Assembly (NCBI RefSeq): GCF_014287275.1
Contig: NZ_JACONZ010000002.1
Location: 310,001 to 374,000, forward strand
Length of the DNA stretch: 64,000 nucleotides
Origin: Anaerofilum hominis
GTDB taxonomy: Bacteria; Bacillota; Clostridia; Oscillospirales; Ruminococcaceae
Reading direction: 5' to 3'
Below, one piece after another: positions 62,936-64,000 of this stretch. Below the pieces are notes generated by a model that was given only the letters and a program-made list of their open reading frames with translations, had not been told where the DNA came from and did not search any database. A program made the translations under genes and the position numbers. Positions within the stretch are counted from its first letter, which is position 1. Each line of letters starts with the position of its first letter.

Positions 62936-63940
62936 ATGCCAAAGAACAGCAAAGCGGCAACGGTCGCCGAGATTGCCGCGATGGCAGGGGTGTCGTCCGC
63001 CACCGTGTCCCGGGTACTCAACCACAAGGGCATTGTTAAAGGGGACACCTATGATAGAGTAGTAGCGGCAGTGCACGAGTTGGGCGGCAGCTTTAGTGAG
63101 CGAACGGAGGTGGAGCCGTCGGGAGGGCTGTTGATTTTTAATCTGCCCTCGCTGGATAACCCTTTTTACAGCGAGATCGTGCGCGGGGCAAAGACCTCGG
63201 CTACCCGGCACGGCTACCACCTGCTTATTAATGAGGAACATATCAACCGCAATACGATGCCCCGCGTGCTCAAGCTGCTGCACAAGACGCGGGCGGTGGG
63301 TATGGTGACCACCAACCACATCTCGCCAGACATCCTGCAAAAGCTCGCCTCCACCGTGGCATTGGTACAGTGCTGCGAATACGATGAGGAGCTGGACTTG
63401 CCCTATGTTTCGATCGACGATCTCTCGGCCAGCAAAAACATCGTCGAACATCTGCTGGCGATGGGACGCAGGCGCATTGCTTTCATCAGCGGACCCGCCC
63501 GGTACAAATATGCCCGGCATCGGCTGCAGGGATATCGCACCGCACTGCAGGAAGCGGGACTGGAGGAAGACCCCCGCCTGATCGTGCAGCTGCCGGAGAT
63601 CAGCTATGACCTGTCCATCAGCAGCGCCATGCAGCTGCTGAACGCCGATAACCCGCCGGATGCTTTTTTTACTGCTTCGGACGTCTACGCCGCAGCGGTG
63701 GTGCGGGCTGCCTATCTGGCGGGATATCGGGTGCCCCAGGATCTGATGGTGGCGGGCTTTGACAACATCGAATTCTCGTCTATGGCCATCCCCTCCATCA
63801 CCACAGTCAGCCAACCGCGCACCCAGCTGGGATTCATGGCATGCGAACTGCTGCTGGAAAAAATCATGGACCCTGATATCCCGAACAAAAAAATCGTGTT
63901 GGAGACCGAGCTGATCGTGCGTGAGTCCACGGCTATCTGA
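62936..63940 (+). CDS. LacI-family transcriptional regulator
   Basis: 334 residues; ATG after AAGGAAGGGA. N-terminal LacI headpiece TVAEIAAMAGVSSATVSRVLNHKG, then a sugar-binding domain with SIDDLSASKNIVEHLLAMGRRRIAFISG and VAGFDNIEFSSMAIPSITTVSQP. Divergent from the catabolic operon and therefore its likely regulator; the inducer should be the operon's substrate or a metabolite. Confidence 0.94.
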   Translation: MPKNSKAATVAEIAAMAGVSSATVSRVLNHKGIVKGDTYDRVVAAVHELGGSFSERTEVEPSGGLLIFNLPSLDNPFYSEIVRGAKTSATRHGYHLLINEEHINRNTMPRVLKLLHKTRAVGMVTTNHISPDILQKLASTVALVQCCEYDEELDLPYVSIDDLSASKNIVEHLLAMGRRRIAFISGPARYKYARHRLQGYRTALQEAGLEEDPRLIVQLPEISYDLSISSAMQLLNADNPPDAFFTASDVYAAAVVRAAYLAGYRVPQDLMVAGFDNIEFSSMAIPSITTVSQPRTQLGFMACELLLEKIMDPDIPNKKIVLETELIVRESTAI

Positions 63941-64000
63941 GCGGACGGCCCGGAGGCGAGGGAAGAACGCTTGCTTTTCAAACGGATAGGGGGCATCCTC

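Noticed and set aside
1..64000. tRNA or rRNA genes
   Set aside because: I looked for the conserved T-loop pattern and rRNA signatures by eye and found none; a covariance-model scan would be more sensitive.

Overview
The window looks like a chromosome segment of a spore-forming, Gram-positive-type gut Clostridium relative (Oscillospiraceae/Ruminococcaceae-like). The evidence is a GC-rich background with strong GGAGG ribosome sites and frequent TTG/GTG starts, a cotJABC spore-coat operon, sortase with LPxT-type anchored surface proteins, a CpsBCD/LCP-type capsule regulatory block and a DtxR-controlled feo iron operon. No rRNA, tRNA, CRISPR array or intact insertion sequence was seen.

Layout. 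1-16.8 kb is a cell-surface region: a partial transglutaminase-like lipoprotein, a sortase, a SARP/BTAD-type regulator, a small two-domain unknown protein, a giant 2791-residue VWA/repeat adhesin and a second 1104-residue adhesin. Both adhesins share a C-terminal module ending in LPxTSG. Both adhesin promoters carry GGTGAC repeats at the same distance from a GATAAT -10 box, suggesting common control, perhaps by the adjacent SARP. 17.1-20.3 kb holds a degenerate GGDEF-EAL protein and cotJABC.

20.7-43.1 kb is an exopolysaccharide locus. A complete tyrosine recombinase (20686-21534) lies just upstream of two 32-bp palindromic sites (21714-21745 and 21991-22022). These share an 18-bp core in inverted orientation and flank about 260 bp that contain a strong sigma-70 promoter (TTGACG-17-TATCAT). 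In the orientation given, that promoter points away from the capsule genes and into a terminator, so the locus appears switched OFF; inversion would point it at wzz/cpsC. This is the most interesting feature of the window: a candidate self-contained phase-variation switch. Downstream come chain-length/tyrosine-kinase/phosphatase/LCP genes, a priming sugar transferase, glycosyltransferases, flippase, polymerase and a WbpA-B-D-E set for a diacetamido-uronic acid, with a WbpG-like amidotransferase. The central genes (30.6-36.7 kb) are far more AT-rich than their neighbours and look horizontally acquired.

43.3-51.4 kb carries sfsA, the feo operon (two feoA, feoB, a Cys-rich accessory) with palindromic GTTAG-N6-CTAAC boxes, a divergent DtxR-family regulator, and a three-gene lipase/acyltransferase/membrane-protein operon. 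52.2-62.7 kb is a 12-gene leftward catabolic operon: two Gfo/Idh/MocA oxidoreductases, a sugar ABC transporter, two xylose-isomerase-like TIM barrels, four VOC-fold proteins arranged as an alternating duplicated pair, and an SDR dehydrogenase. It faces a LacI-family regulator whose likely operator is a 12-bp-arm palindrome over the operon's -10 box. The substrate is unknown; the gene mix suggests oxidation and rearrangement of an unusual sugar, glycoside or cyclitol.
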